Assembly (NCBI GenBank): GCA_044359525.1
Contig: JBIKLY010000033.1
Coordinates: 1-31,485 of the forward strand
Direction: 5' to 3'
Length of the DNA stretch: 31,485 nucleotides
Origin: CAJBIL01 sp044359525
GTDB taxonomy: Bacteria > Pseudomonadota > Gammaproteobacteria > Burkholderiales > Rhodocyclaceae
The translations under genes and the position numbers were made by a program. The notes below the pieces were generated by a model. That model was not told the origin of the DNA, made no database searches, and was given only the letters and a program-made list of their open reading frames with translations. Numbering within the stretch: position 1 is the stretch's first letter; every line of letters starts with the position of its first letter. Positions 7,989 through 15,403 of the stretch are shown in pieces.

Positions 7989-9209
7989 TTAGCTGTTGTT
8001 GCGGCCGGGGCTGCCGGGGCTGTCAATTCGGCCAATCGCCCAGCGCCCGAAACCAACACCAATCGCCAGCGTGACGAAGCCCGCCGCCCAGCCGGCGTGA
8101 GTGCTCCGGCCGAAGGCATCGAGCGCCATGCCAAACGCCACCGGCCCGACAAATCCCCCGGCAAAACCGATCGTTGAATATAGCGCCAAAGCGGTGCCGC
8201 GCTTTTCCGCCGGCGTTTCGGTAAGCAGGCCGGCGGTCAGTGCTGCCGAATCAAGATTCATGCTCGCGGCGTACAGGAGAAGCAGCGGCACCAGCAGCCA
8301 TGCTGGCTGCGCGCCTGCAAAAGCGACCAGCAGCGCCAGCCCGCCCGACAGCGGCATCACGCGATTCAGCCAGCGACTGCGCCCCCAGCGCTGCGCACCC
8401 TCATTGCCGAGAATGCTGGCCGGTACGGCAAGAAAGGTGGCGAGGGCGGCGATCAGGCCGGGCATTGCCGTCCACGCATCCGGTGCATTGCCATGCGTCC
8501 AGGCAATGTAGGCAACCAGCCAGCTACGGAAACCGAAAAGCTCCCAGTTGTGTCCAAAGTAGGCGCCGCAGAAGGCAAGAGTGCGCCGGTCGCCAAGCAC
8601 ACTGCGCCAGCGACCGCGCGCGACGGGAGTTGGCGGCGGAAGCTGGCCGGCGGCGACAGCACAAAAGACAAGCAGAACCGCCAGCGCAACGCAACATGCC
8701 GCAATACCGAACAGCACCGGCCAGGCATAGGCTGACTGGGACAGCTCAAGCCAGAGATAGGAAAGCCCCGCCCCAACGCCAAAGGAGGCCGTATAGAAAG
8801 CCGTACCGCGCGACTGGACAGCAACCGGTAGACGGTCGGTCAGGGCTTTCAGGCCGGGCATGTAGGTACCGGCCAGCCCGAGCCCGGCCAGCCACCACCA
8901 GAACAGTGCGGCTTCAAAGCTGCGGGCGAACAGGGCAAAGCCGGCCAGCGCAAAACCGCTCAGTGCGGCGCTGGCCAGATAGACGCGCCGCGCATCGAGA
9001 CGATCGGTGAGACTGACCAGCACCGGCACGGCGACGATGTAACCGAGGAAAAAAATGCCGCCCAGCCAGCCGCCCGCCGTCGCCGACAGTCCCCAATCAA
9101 GCGATAATTTCGCCAGCAACGAGGGCACCAGCGCAAAACCGGCCATCGACAGGATTTCGGCCGCACAGAAGACGGCGACCAGCGCCAGCGGAGAACGTAC
9201 CGGGACCAT
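7989..9209 (-). CDS. Major facilitator superfamily (MFS) transporter
   Basis: A 406-residue inner-membrane protein with about twelve hydrophobic segments in two six-helix halves. The MFS signature between helices 2 and 3 appears as DRLDARRVY, preceded by GGIFFLGYIVAVPVL. A second conserved stretch is GTAFYTASFGVGAGLSYL. A loop of about 30 basic and polar residues (around 190-215, ending GRWRSVLGDRR) separates the halves. The ATG at 9209 is preferred to a TTG five codons upstream because no ribosome-binding site favours the TTG. The substrate cannot be read from the sequence. The downstream neighbour is the c-di-GMP protein; a long hairpin repeat lies just upstream. Confidence 0.9.
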   Translation of the reverse strand: MVPVRSPLALVAVFCAAEILSMAGFALVPSLLAKLSLDWGLSATAGGWLGGIFFLGYIVAVPVLVSLTDRLDARRVYLASAALSGFALAGFALFARSFEAALFWWWLAGLGLAGTYMPGLKALTDRLPVAVQSRGTAFYTASFGVGAGLSYLWLELSQSAYAWPVLFGIAACCVALAVLLVFCAVAAGQLPPPTPVARGRWRSVLGDRRTLAFCGAYFGHNWELFGFRSWLVAYIAWTHGNAPDAWTAMPGLIAALATFLAVPASILGNEGAQRWGRSRWLNRVMPLSGGLALLVAFAGAQPAWLLVPLLLLYAASMNLDSAALTAGLLTETPAEKRGTALALYSTIGFAGGFVGPVAFGMALDAFGRSTHAGWAAGFVTLAIGVGFGRWAIGRIDSPGSPGRNNS

Positions 9210-9249
9210 CGCACCGGCTCGCAAGCTAGCAGTCTACGAAAAAATGCAA

Positions 9250-9337
9250 ACCACCAAGACACCAAGTACACAAAGTTTCACCAAGGAAAACAGGATGTTT
9301 ACTTGGTGCTTCTTGGTGTACTTGGTGTCTTGGTGGT
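9250..9337. repeat. Long imperfect inverted repeat built of ACCAAG-type units
   Basis: A perfect 22-bp inverted repeat (9250-9271 and 9316-9337) extends inward with a few mismatches to 36-bp arms (9250-9285 and 9302-9337) around a 16-nt loop. Each arm is itself a string of 8-9 nt units (ACCAAGAC-like, or CTTGGTGT on the other arm). On the minus strand the hairpin is followed by TTGCATTTTTTC, so it could end the transcript of the LON-domain gene that stops at 9373. It fills the gap between that gene and the MFS gene. It resembles dispersed extragenic hairpins known from many proteobacterial genomes. Confidence 0.85.
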
Positions 9338-9372
9338 GAGGCCTTTTCGTTGCCTTTTGACATGAGCCGCTA

Positions 9373-10014
9373 CTAAACGACCAGCTTGCGCTGGGCGAGG
9401 TAGGTGTGCAGGATTTCGAGGCGCGACAGCGGGTCCTGCAGTTCCAGCAACTTCTGCTTGGCGAGCGGTTGCACCGGCACGATTTCGGTCAGCCGGTAGC
9501 CAACCCAGGCGGCGTCGTCAAAAGCATGCGGTACGGGCATTTTTTCGGTGCCGAGGTCGCCGGCAATTTTTTGTAGCAGCGGCAACAAGCCCTGTTGCGC
9601 CGCTGGCACTTCCTGCCGTACCGGCTCATCGAGCAACTCGACCTGCGCGCGCAACAGGCCGTCGGGCTGAGTGACTTGCGAAACAATCCGGAAACGCCTA
9701 CCGCCACGGGTCTCCAGCATCAGAATGCCAAGCTGCGGCATGTCGCCACTGATCACGTGCGCCAGCGTGCCGATCCGGTGCGGTACCGCAGCTTGACCGA
9801 CCTCCTTGCCGCTGGCGATGAGGCAGACGCCAAAGGGGGTGCCAGCCTTCATGCAGGCGGCCGCCATATCGAGGTAGCGCTGTTCAAAAACCTTGAGCGA
9901 AAGAACGCCGCCGGGAAACAACACAGCACTCAAGGGAAAAAGCGGAATATCCAGCCGCTGTGGGCCGGCGGGCAGCGCCGGCTGGGGCTTCCCAAGAAAA
10001 TTCAGCCAGCTCAA
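9373..10014 (-). CDS. LON substrate-binding domain protein (protease-free)
   Basis: A 213-residue stand-alone LON N-terminal (substrate-binding) domain protein. It has no AAA+ or protease domain, unlike Lon itself. The family start IPLFPLSAVLFPGGVLSLKVFEQRYLDM occupies about residues 23-50, followed by GTPFGVCLIASG and the beta-rich ETRGGRRFRIVS. A helical C-terminal part ends RLEILHTYLAQRK. The start is a TTG at 10014 overlapping the ubiX TGA (TTGA). A GGGGAGGG ribosome-binding site about 6-8 nt upstream supports this start. Such proteins are common in proteobacteria but their role is not established. Tight coupling to ubiX says only that they are expressed together. Confidence 0.85.
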   Translation of the reverse strand: MSWLNFLGKPQPALPAGPQRLDIPLFPLSAVLFPGGVLSLKVFEQRYLDMAAACMKAGTPFGVCLIASGKEVGQAAVPHRIGTLAHVISGDMPQLGILMLETRGGRRFRIVSQVTQPDGLLRAQVELLDEPVRQEVPAAQQGLLPLLQKIAGDLGTEKMPVPHAFDDAAWVGYRLTEIVPVQPLAKQKLLELQDPLSRLEILHTYLAQRKLVV

Positions 10015-10628
10015 ACTGCGCCCTCCCCCGCGCCCCAGCGCGGCATCAGCGTATGCGGCACGGCCAGCTGGTCGAGAATCCGGGCGACGACGAAATCGAC
10101 CATGTCTTCAACGCTTTTCGGATGCTGGTAAAAGCCGGGATTGGGCGGCAGGATCACCGCGCCGGCTCGTGAAAGACGCAACATGTTTTCCAGATGGATC
10201 GCCGAGAAAGGCGTTTCACGCGGCACCAGCACGAGCTTGCGCCCCTCCTTGAGCACCACGTCGGCAGCGCGTTCGATCAAGTTGCTCGCGAGGCCCTGCG
10301 CAATCGACGCCAGCGTGCCCATGGTGCATGGGCAGACAACCATCGCATCCGGCGGATTCGAGCCGCTGGCGAGCGGCGCGAACCACTCTTCGCGACCATA
10401 TACCTCAAGCTCGCCAGGCAGCGCCGCATAGCATTCGCGGAAGTACGCCTGCGCCTCTTTGGCGCGCGCCGGCAGTTCCAGCCCCATTTCCTGTTTGGCC
10501 ACCACCTGCGCCACTTGCGAGTAAAGCAACTGCACGCGACAACCGGCTTCGAGCAGACACTCCAACAGGCGGATGCCGTAGGGCATGCCGGAAGCACCGG
10601 TAAATGCAAGACAGATTGTTTTAGACAT
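10011..10628 (-). CDS. ubiX: Flavin prenyltransferase UbiX
   Basis: UbiX joins dimethylallyl phosphate to FMN to form prenylated FMN, the cofactor of UbiD-type decarboxylases used in ubiquinone synthesis and aromatic acid metabolism. The 205-residue product begins MSKTICLAFTGASGMPYGIR, the flavoprotein P-loop-like start. It also contains PCTMGTLASIAQGLASNLIERAADV, the catalytic region RETPFSAIHLENMLRL, and the C-terminal PPNPGFYQHPKSVEDMVDFV; all are family signatures. The frame remains open 21 codons upstream but that part has no family similarity. The chosen ATG overlaps the 3' end of the Gx transporter gene by 8 bp, and the TGA overlaps the next gene's TTG, making a compact operon. Confidence 0.96.
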   Translation of the reverse strand: MSKTICLAFTGASGMPYGIRLLECLLEAGCRVQLLYSQVAQVVAKQEMGLELPARAKEAQAYFRECYAALPGELEVYGREEWFAPLASGSNPPDAMVVCPCTMGTLASIAQGLASNLIERAADVVLKEGRKLVLVPRETPFSAIHLENMLRLSRAGAVILPPNPGFYQHPKSVEDMVDFVVARILDQLAVPHTLMPRWGAGEGAV

Positions 10629-11184
10629 TTTGCACCCCGGATTCGGTGGCGGGTGGGCGCAGCGGCAGCTCTTCCAGCAGGCGCGCGGCAATCAGTCCGT
10701 TGATGATACCGAAGGCGAGTGCCGCTGCGGAAAAAAGCGGCACCAGATAAAATAGGCCGTTATGCGGAATCAACCACAGACGAGCCAGTAACAATTGCCC
10801 GCCGATGTGCGCGAAGGCGGCGAGGATGCTCCAGCTGACCGGCCCGAACCAGCGCCGCGGTAGGCGAATAGCAAAAGCCAGCACCGCCAGGCTGAGCACG
10901 GCCCCGGTCAGACTCATGAAAAAACCCGGCGAGAGAAACTGCCCGAGCAGCAGGCCGCCGGCAAACACCCGCAAGCCGCTGACCCACGCCGCCGCACCCC
11001 AGCCGTAGCGCGCCAGGACGATCAGCGTCACGATATTGGCCAGTCCCGGCTTGACGCCGGGCAGCGGCAAGGGAATCGCCGCGTCGATCAGCGCCAGCCC
11101 GATTGCCGCCGCCGCCAGCTGCGCAATGCGGTGGTCTTCGGGCGTGGTGCTGAGTTTGATCAGCGAGCGCGTCACCAGGTGCAC
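10621..11184 (-). CDS. Gx transporter family / heptaprenyl diphosphate synthase component I-like membrane protein
   Basis: A 187-residue integral membrane protein of the Hpre_diP_synt_I type, now usually called Gx transporter family. The signature is LIDAAIPLPLPGVKPGLANIVTLIVL (about residues 32-57), with several glycine-rich helices (GGLLLGQFLSPGFFMSLTGAV and others). The family resembles substrate-binding subunits of vitamin uptake systems, but its substrate is not established. The start is a GTG five bases after the stop of the fic gene; no ATG is available in frame. The end overlaps ubiX by 8 bp. In related genomes, as I recall, this gene directly follows the NusG-domain-II gene; here a fic gene lies between them. 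Confidence 0.85.
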   Translation of the reverse strand: MHLVTRSLIKLSTTPEDHRIAQLAAAAIGLALIDAAIPLPLPGVKPGLANIVTLIVLARYGWGAAAWVSGLRVFAGGLLLGQFLSPGFFMSLTGAVLSLAVLAFAIRLPRRWFGPVSWSILAAFAHIGGQLLLARLWLIPHNGLFYLVPLFSAAALAFGIINGLIAARLLEELPLRPPATESGVQNV

Positions 11185-11189
11185 TCCAT

Positions 11190-12545
11190 TCAGCGTCCTT
11201 CGGACAACGCGGCAAGTCGCGCCTGCAGATCGGCCGGCGCACTGAAGATATGCGCCTTGCCGACCAGTGCCCGTTGCAGCAGGCCGAGTCCGGTGAGTTG
11301 CAGCAGGTCGGCACGCGCCGTTTGGTAGACGACGCCATGCGTGCGCTGGTGGCTATCGACCCGGTAGGCATCGCCGGGGTGCTTGAGGGCATGGGTCAGC
11401 AGCGTGATTTGCCGATGGTTGAGGCGATTGTGCAGATCGACCGCGCGCGCCAGCAGATTTTCGGTTTGCCGTTGTTCGTTCGCCGTCCGCTCAAGATAGG
11501 CGAGCAACGCACCAATTGCGTTGCGGATCGTCGCCAGCTGGTGAATGACGAAATAGGTGGCGTCGTTGCCGTCGGTTTCCGTATGCAGATAGGCTTTGAC
11601 GTAACGCGCCGGCGCCTGCCGCAGAAACCCGGAAATCGAAATGAATTCGGTCAGCCAGTAGCCACTGCGCGCCATCGACCAGTAGAACAGCGCACGCGCG
11701 GTTCGGCCGTTGCCGTCGGCAAAGGGGTGGTCATAGCCGATCATGAAGTGGAGCAGGATGGCACGCAGCACGGGATGAACGAAAGGTGCCGCATTTTCGT
11801 CCATGTTGGCAAACGCACACAGACGTTCAAGCCGCTCGGGCAACTCGCGCCAGGCTGGCGGCTGGTGCAACAGGGTATTGTCCTGGCGATCGCGCACGCT
11901 GACTTCATCGTCGCTACGCAAGCGGCCGGCGTCATCCGGATTGTCCAGCGTGCCCTCGGTCACCGCCCGGTGCAGATCGAGGATGCGCTGCGGCGTAATC
12001 GGCTCGCCGCGCATCTCGCGGATGATCTCCATGGCCCGGAAGTTGTTGAAAATCATCCGTTCGCTGGCATCGCGCGGGCGCCTTCCCTCGCGCAACATCT
12101 GCTCGGCAACGCGGCGTGTGGTCGAGGCCCCCTCCAGCTGGCTGGAAGTGATCGCCTCCTCAATCAGCGAACGCATCAGATAACGGTCGCGATGCTCCGT
12201 CGTCAGCGCTTCACCGAGCACGATATGGCCGGTGGCATCGCGGTCGATATGGTGCAGGTCGATCTGCGCCGGCTCCGGCACGGCAATGACAAACGCCTCG
12301 CCCGCCTTGTCGAGTAATGGTAATTCCTTGTATTGCCCTTGCCGCGCCAGCTTCAGGCGCAACCACCATTGATCAAGTGTCAGACCTTGCGGTGGCCGGC
12401 GGTGGCGGATTTCGTCCCAGTGCAGATAGCGGCCGCCGACCAGCGGCGAGACCGGGTCGCCGTGGCAAAAAATAGCCGGGATCTGCTCGGGCGCGAGCGC
12501 GCTCAGGAGATCCTGCAAAACGGGGGGCGACAGGGGAATATGCAT
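11190..12545 (-). CDS. Fic family protein (AMP transferase type) with C-terminal winged helix
   Basis: Fic proteins usually transfer AMP from ATP to a target protein. The 451-residue product has the catalytic motif HPFADGNGRTAR at 273-284, matching HPFx(D/E)GNGRxxR with catalytic His273. An N-terminal autoinhibitory motif SSQLEG at 134-139 (S-x3-E-G, inhibitory Glu138) places it in class II, where one chain carries its own inhibitor. Residues 1-110 form an extra N-terminal region, and the last 80 residues look like a winged-helix DNA-binding domain (GVVYQTARADLLQLTGLGLL). The ATG at 12545 follows an AT-rich region with repeated TTAGT/ACTAA elements and has no strong ribosome-binding site. The gene sits inside an otherwise housekeeping-like run (rapZ, NusG-II, Gx, ubiX), suggesting insertion. 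Confidence 0.93.
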   Translation of the reverse strand: MHIPLSPPVLQDLLSALAPEQIPAIFCHGDPVSPLVGGRYLHWDEIRHRRPPQGLTLDQWWLRLKLARQGQYKELPLLDKAGEAFVIAVPEPAQIDLHHIDRDATGHIVLGEALTTEHRDRYLMRSLIEEAITSSQLEGASTTRRVAEQMLREGRRPRDASERMIFNNFRAMEIIREMRGEPITPQRILDLHRAVTEGTLDNPDDAGRLRSDDEVSVRDRQDNTLLHQPPAWRELPERLERLCAFANMDENAAPFVHPVLRAILLHFMIGYDHPFADGNGRTARALFYWSMARSGYWLTEFISISGFLRQAPARYVKAYLHTETDGNDATYFVIHQLATIRNAIGALLAYLERTANEQRQTENLLARAVDLHNRLNHRQITLLTHALKHPGDAYRVDSHQRTHGVVYQTARADLLQLTGLGLLQRALVGKAHIFSAPADLQARLAALSEGR

Positions 12546-12645
12546 TTTCTACTAAATTTGCTGATTGTTAGTACGTTACACAGTTTGCTGAAAGAGAAAA
12601 GCTTTGTCCACTAAAAGTAAAAAAATTAGTATACATTTAGTAGAC
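12546..12645. promoter_or_regulatory. AT-rich repeat cluster upstream of the fic gene
   Basis: Five copies of TTAGT or its complement ACTAA lie in about 95 bp (12551, 12568, 12610, 12626, 12637). CTACTAAAT (12549-12557) is perfectly inverted as ATTTAGTAG (12635-12643). GTCCACTAAA (12606-12615) pairs with TTTAGTAGAC (12636-12645) with one mismatch. The composition is much more AT-rich than its surroundings. It looks like a promoter with multiple operators for the fic gene, perhaps bound by the protein's own winged-helix domain. This is inference. Confidence 0.5.
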
Positions 12646-12682
12646 AAACCTCAACCGGACGAGCCGGAAAAACAAAGGGCTT

Positions 12683-12765
12683 TACCGCAAGGCGCAGAGA
12701 CGCAGAGACGCAGAGAAAAACAGGGTTTCTCTGCGTTACCTCCGCGCCTCTGCGCCTCCGCGGTA
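12683..12765. repeat. Long imperfect inverted repeat built of GCAGAGAC units
   Basis: Left arm 12683-12718 contains GCAGAGAC repeated in tandem. The right arm 12726-12765 is its inverted counterpart, with a few mismatches and a 3-4 nt insertion. The loop is only about 7 nt. It is not coding: open frames across it have no ribosome-binding site or similarity. The gene-free stretch 12646-12790 otherwise shows only a small CCGG hairpin. It has the same design (8-nt units folded into a hairpin) as the repeat at 9250-9337 but a different unit. Confidence 0.85.
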
Positions 12766-12790
12766 GGTTTCAAGGTTTCGCCCTGACACT

Positions 12791-13165
12791 TCAATAACTG
12801 AGCGAGTCATACGTTTCCTTGCCGCCCTGCACCTGCACGCTGACCTGATTCGGCGCGCAGATGGCGATTTCACCGGGTCTCGCCAGCCAGCCCTGACGCA
12901 CACAATATTGGCGCGGCCCGGGGTCGGAGACAACGCGCACGCGGCGCTTGTCGACGGTAACGATGGTAATGCCAAGCGGGCCGGGCACTTCAAGCGAACG
13001 ATTGCGCGCCAGATCGAGCTCGGCGAAAACTTCGCCGCCACGTTTCACTACCGCCTTTTCGGCAATGCCGGCTTGCCAGGCGAGGGGAAAGGAAATTGTG
13101 CAAAAGGCCAGAGCGAGCGCGGCGACGAGCCAGTCGCCCGGTTTGAACAACGCAATCCAGGGCAT
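12791..13165 (-). CDS. NusG domain II-containing membrane-anchored protein
   Basis: A 124-residue protein with one N-terminal membrane segment (about 10-30, DWLVAALALAFCTISFPLAW) and a C-terminal NusG domain II-like beta domain (EVPGPLGITIVTVDKRRVRVVSDPG, then YCVRQGWLARPGEIAICAPNQVSVQV). The domain would face the periplasm or outer face of the membrane. In other bacteria such proteins accompany Gx transporters, FAD:protein FMN transferase or quinone and electron-transport genes, but their function is not known. It shares a TAATG overlap with the rapZ stop, so it is cotranscribed with rapZ. Its usual Gx-family partner is found only after the intervening fic gene. Confidence 0.85.
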   Translation of the reverse strand: MPWIALFKPGDWLVAALALAFCTISFPLAWQAGIAEKAVVKRGGEVFAELDLARNRSLEVPGPLGITIVTVDKRRVRVVSDPGPRQYCVRQGWLARPGEIAICAPNQVSVQVQGGKETYDSLSY

Positions 13166-14034
13166 TACGGAGTGCCGGGCAACTCAACCGGCAGCGGCGG
13201 CAGCTCACGATGACGGACCAACACACGCGCCTGGCCGTGGAAATGGCGCCCCAGCCATTCCGCCAGATACACCGAGCGGTGCTGGCCACCGGTGCAGCCA
13301 ATCGCCACCGTCAGGTAATTGCGATTGTCGCGGATGTAGGAAGGCAGCCAGGTCGCGACGAAACGCGCGATGTCGTCGCGCATTTGCAGCACCTCGGGCT
13401 CGGCTTCGAGAAACGCCACCACCCGCGCATCGCGGCCGGTTTGTGGACGCAACTCAGGCTCGTAGTGCGGGTTGGGCAGACAGCGCACATCAAAAACCAG
13501 ATCGGCGTCGAGCGGGATGCCGTGCTTGAAGCCGAAGGACTCGAAGAGCAGCGTCAACCCCTGCCCCGGCTCGGCAGCGATGAACTGGCGCACCCACTCG
13601 CGCAGGGCGTTGGGCTTCACGTCACTGGTGTCGATGTGATGGCCGATACTGGCCAGATGGTCGAGCCGGAGGCGCTCTTCGGCGATCGCCTCCATCAGGG
13701 TGCGTTGCTCGTTGGCCAGCGGATGCCGGCGGCGTGTTTCGGAATAACGCTTGAGCAGGGTCTGATTCTTGGCATCGAGGAACAGAAACTGCAGCTCAAG
13801 GTCGCTGGCGCGCAGCGCATCGAGTTGCTGCGGCAGTATGGCAAGGCTCTCGCCGCTGCGGATATCGACGGCCACGGCAACCTTGTCGTAGCCTTGCTGA
13901 TCGAGCTGCCCGACGAGTTGCTGCAACAATTGCGAAGGCAGGTTGTCAATGCAGTAATAGCCCGCATCCTCAAGCACATTGAGGGCGATTGACTTGCCGG
14001 AACCGGAGAGGCCGCTGATGAGAACAAGGCGCAT
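13165..14034 (-). CDS. rapZ: RNase adapter protein RapZ (nucleotide-binding)
   Basis: RapZ binds small RNAs and guides RNase E to them; in enterobacteria it controls glucosamine-6-phosphate synthase through GlmZ. The 289-residue protein has the Walker A motif GLSGSGKS at 8-15, then ALNVLEDAGYYCIDNLP. DIRSGESL, FLDAKNQTLLKRYSETRRRHPL and FESFGFKHGIPLDADLVFDVRCLPNPHY follow. The C-terminal RNA-binding domain is marked by AIGCTGGQHRSVYLAEWL, and the RapZ/YvcJ family signature is complete. The ATG at 14034 is chosen because it places MRLVLISG as in homologues; an in-frame ATG at 14046 is also possible. Neither has a clear ribosome-binding site. The usual hprK/ptsN neighbours are not on this side; the NusG-II gene follows with a 1-bp overlap. 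Confidence 0.95.
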   Translation of the reverse strand: MRLVLISGLSGSGKSIALNVLEDAGYYCIDNLPSQLLQQLVGQLDQQGYDKVAVAVDIRSGESLAILPQQLDALRASDLELQFLFLDAKNQTLLKRYSETRRRHPLANEQRTLMEAIAEERLRLDHLASIGHHIDTSDVKPNALREWVRQFIAAEPGQGLTLLFESFGFKHGIPLDADLVFDVRCLPNPHYEPELRPQTGRDARVVAFLEAEPEVLQMRDDIARFVATWLPSYIRDNRNYLTVAIGCTGGQHRSVYLAEWLGRHFHGQARVLVRHRELPPLPVELPGTP

Positions 14035-14141
14035 GCATCGCAGCATAGCGGATCGGAGCCGTGTTTTACAATTCCGCGATCAAGCCGCGCTGGCGTAAAG
14101 TAGCCAATTAGCTGACAACATCTGCCTCGGAAACACTCACC

Positions 14142-15314
14142 ATGACTACACTCAACATCCCGTTCATCGCCGATCTGGTGGCCATCCGCCGCGACATTCA
14201 CGCCCACCCCGAACTGGCCTTCGACGAAACCCGCACCGCCGATATCGTCGCTCGCGAACTCACTGCCTATGGGCTGGAAGTGCATCGCGGACTAGCGGAA
14301 ACCGGCGTCGTCGGCGTCCTGCGCAAGGGTAAGGGTAGCGCATCGATTGGCCTGCGCGCCGACATGGACGCGCTGCCGCTGCTGGAAAAAAACGAATTCC
14401 CGCACCGTTCAAAAACAGAAGGGCAGATGCACGCCTGCGGTCATGACGGGCACACGACAGCACTGCTCGGCGCAGCGCGCTACCTGGCCGAGAACAAGGA
14501 CAAACTGGCCTTTGACGGCACCGTCTATTTCATCTTCCAGCCGGCTGAAGAGTCTGAAGGCGGCGCCGCCGTGATGATCGAGGATGGCCTGTTCAGAAAA
14601 TTCCCGATGGATGCGGTGTTCGGCCTGCATAACTGGCCCGGCATCCCGGTCGGCGAAATGGCCGTCGTGCCCGGCCCGGTGATGGCCGGCACCTGCGCCT
14701 TCGAGATCGCCGTGCACGGCCACGGCTGCCACGCCGCGATGCCGCATCAGGGCGTCGATACGCTGGTCGCCGCCAGCCAGCTGGTGCTCGCGTTGCAGAC
14801 CGTGGTGGCACGCAACCTGCATCCCTGCGAAGCCGCAGTCGTCAGCGTCACGCAGATGCATGGCGGCGAGGCGTGGAACATCATCCCCGACGACGCCGTA
14901 TTGCGCGGCACGATCCGCACCTTCAAGCCGGAAGTGCAGGAACTGATCGAACGCGCCGTCGAACGCCTGTGCAGCGGCATCGCCAGCGCCTTCGGCGCGC
15001 AAATCACGGTGAATTTCGACCACCGCTACCCGCCAACGGTGAACAGCGCGGCAGAAACCGAACTGTGCCGCCGCGTCGCCGACCAACTGTTTGGCGCGGC
15101 GAAGGTGCACCGCGACGAACTGCCGTCAATGGGCGCCGAAGATTTTGCCTACATGCTGCGCGAGAAACCCGGCTGCTATGTGTGGCTGGGCAACGGGCCA
15201 GGCACCGGCGGCTGCACGCTGCACAACCCGCACTACGATTTCAACGATGACATTTTGCCGCTTGGCGTCAGCTACTGGGTCAAGCTGGTCGAAACGGCGC
15301 TGCCGACGCAGTGA
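14142..15314 (+). CDS. M20 family metallopeptidase/amidohydrolase (hippurate hydrolase-like)
   Basis: A 390-residue zinc amidohydrolase of the M20 family, close to hippuricase and N-acyl-amino-acid amidohydrolases. Visible elements are RRDIHAHPELAFDE (19-29), GLRADMDALP (70-79), the metal-binding HACGHDGHT (Cys99, His101), FIFQPAEESEGGA with the catalytic and metal-binding Glu pair at about 136-137, and FGLHNWPGIPVG. GHGCHAAMPHQGVD lies in the dimerisation lid, and the final metal-ligand histidine is in CTLHNPHYDFND. It is cytoplasmic, with no signal peptide. It would release an amino acid or aromatic amine from an N-acyl substrate; the exact substrate is not determined. It is divergent from rapZ and has no operon partner; the next gene starts 89 bp downstream. 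Confidence 0.92.
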   Translation: MTTLNIPFIADLVAIRRDIHAHPELAFDETRTADIVARELTAYGLEVHRGLAETGVVGVLRKGKGSASIGLRADMDALPLLEKNEFPHRSKTEGQMHACGHDGHTTALLGAARYLAENKDKLAFDGTVYFIFQPAEESEGGAAVMIEDGLFRKFPMDAVFGLHNWPGIPVGEMAVVPGPVMAGTCAFEIAVHGHGCHAAMPHQGVDTLVAASQLVLALQTVVARNLHPCEAAVVSVTQMHGGEAWNIIPDDAVLRGTIRTFKPEVQELIERAVERLCSGIASAFGAQITVNFDHRYPPTVNSAAETELCRRVADQLFGAAKVHRDELPSMGAEDFAYMLREKPGCYVWLGNGPGTGGCTLHNPHYDFNDDILPLGVSYWVKLVETALPTQ

Positions 15315-15341
15315 GCATTTACGCACCGTTTTATTGCCATT

Positions 15342-15401
15342 AAAACATGTTGATTGTTTTTATTTAAACATGTAGATTATTGATAATAAAACATGGTGAT
15401 T
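15342..15401 (+). repeat. Three 14-bp direct repeats at exact 23-bp period, upstream of fic
   Basis: AAAACATGTTGATT (15342-15355), TAAACATGTAGATT (15365-15378) and AAAACATGGTGATT (15388-15401) start exactly 23 bp apart, separated by AT-rich spacers. The third copy ends two bases before the ATG at 15404 and contains the only possible ribosome-binding site (GGTGA). A GATAAT box (15382-15387), with TTTATT 17 bp upstream, could be the promoter. A protein bound to this array would block both transcription and translation start. It is most simply read as an autoregulatory operator. Confidence 0.75.
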
Positions 15402-15403
15402 AA

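Noticed and set aside
11250..12317. 355-residue plus-strand frame inside the first fic gene
   Set aside because: Antisense to an intact Fic domain; composition typical of a shadow.
12604..12786. 60-residue plus-strand frame across the hairpin repeat at 12683
   Set aside because: Most of it is the repeat itself; TTG start without a ribosome-binding site.
13210..13992. 260-residue plus-strand frame inside rapZ
   Set aside because: Antisense shadow of a complete rapZ.
15342..15401. Three evenly spaced repeats as a mini CRISPR array
   Set aside because: Repeats are only 14 bp, spacers 9 bp and AT-rich, no leader or cas genes; the position at a start codon fits an operator.
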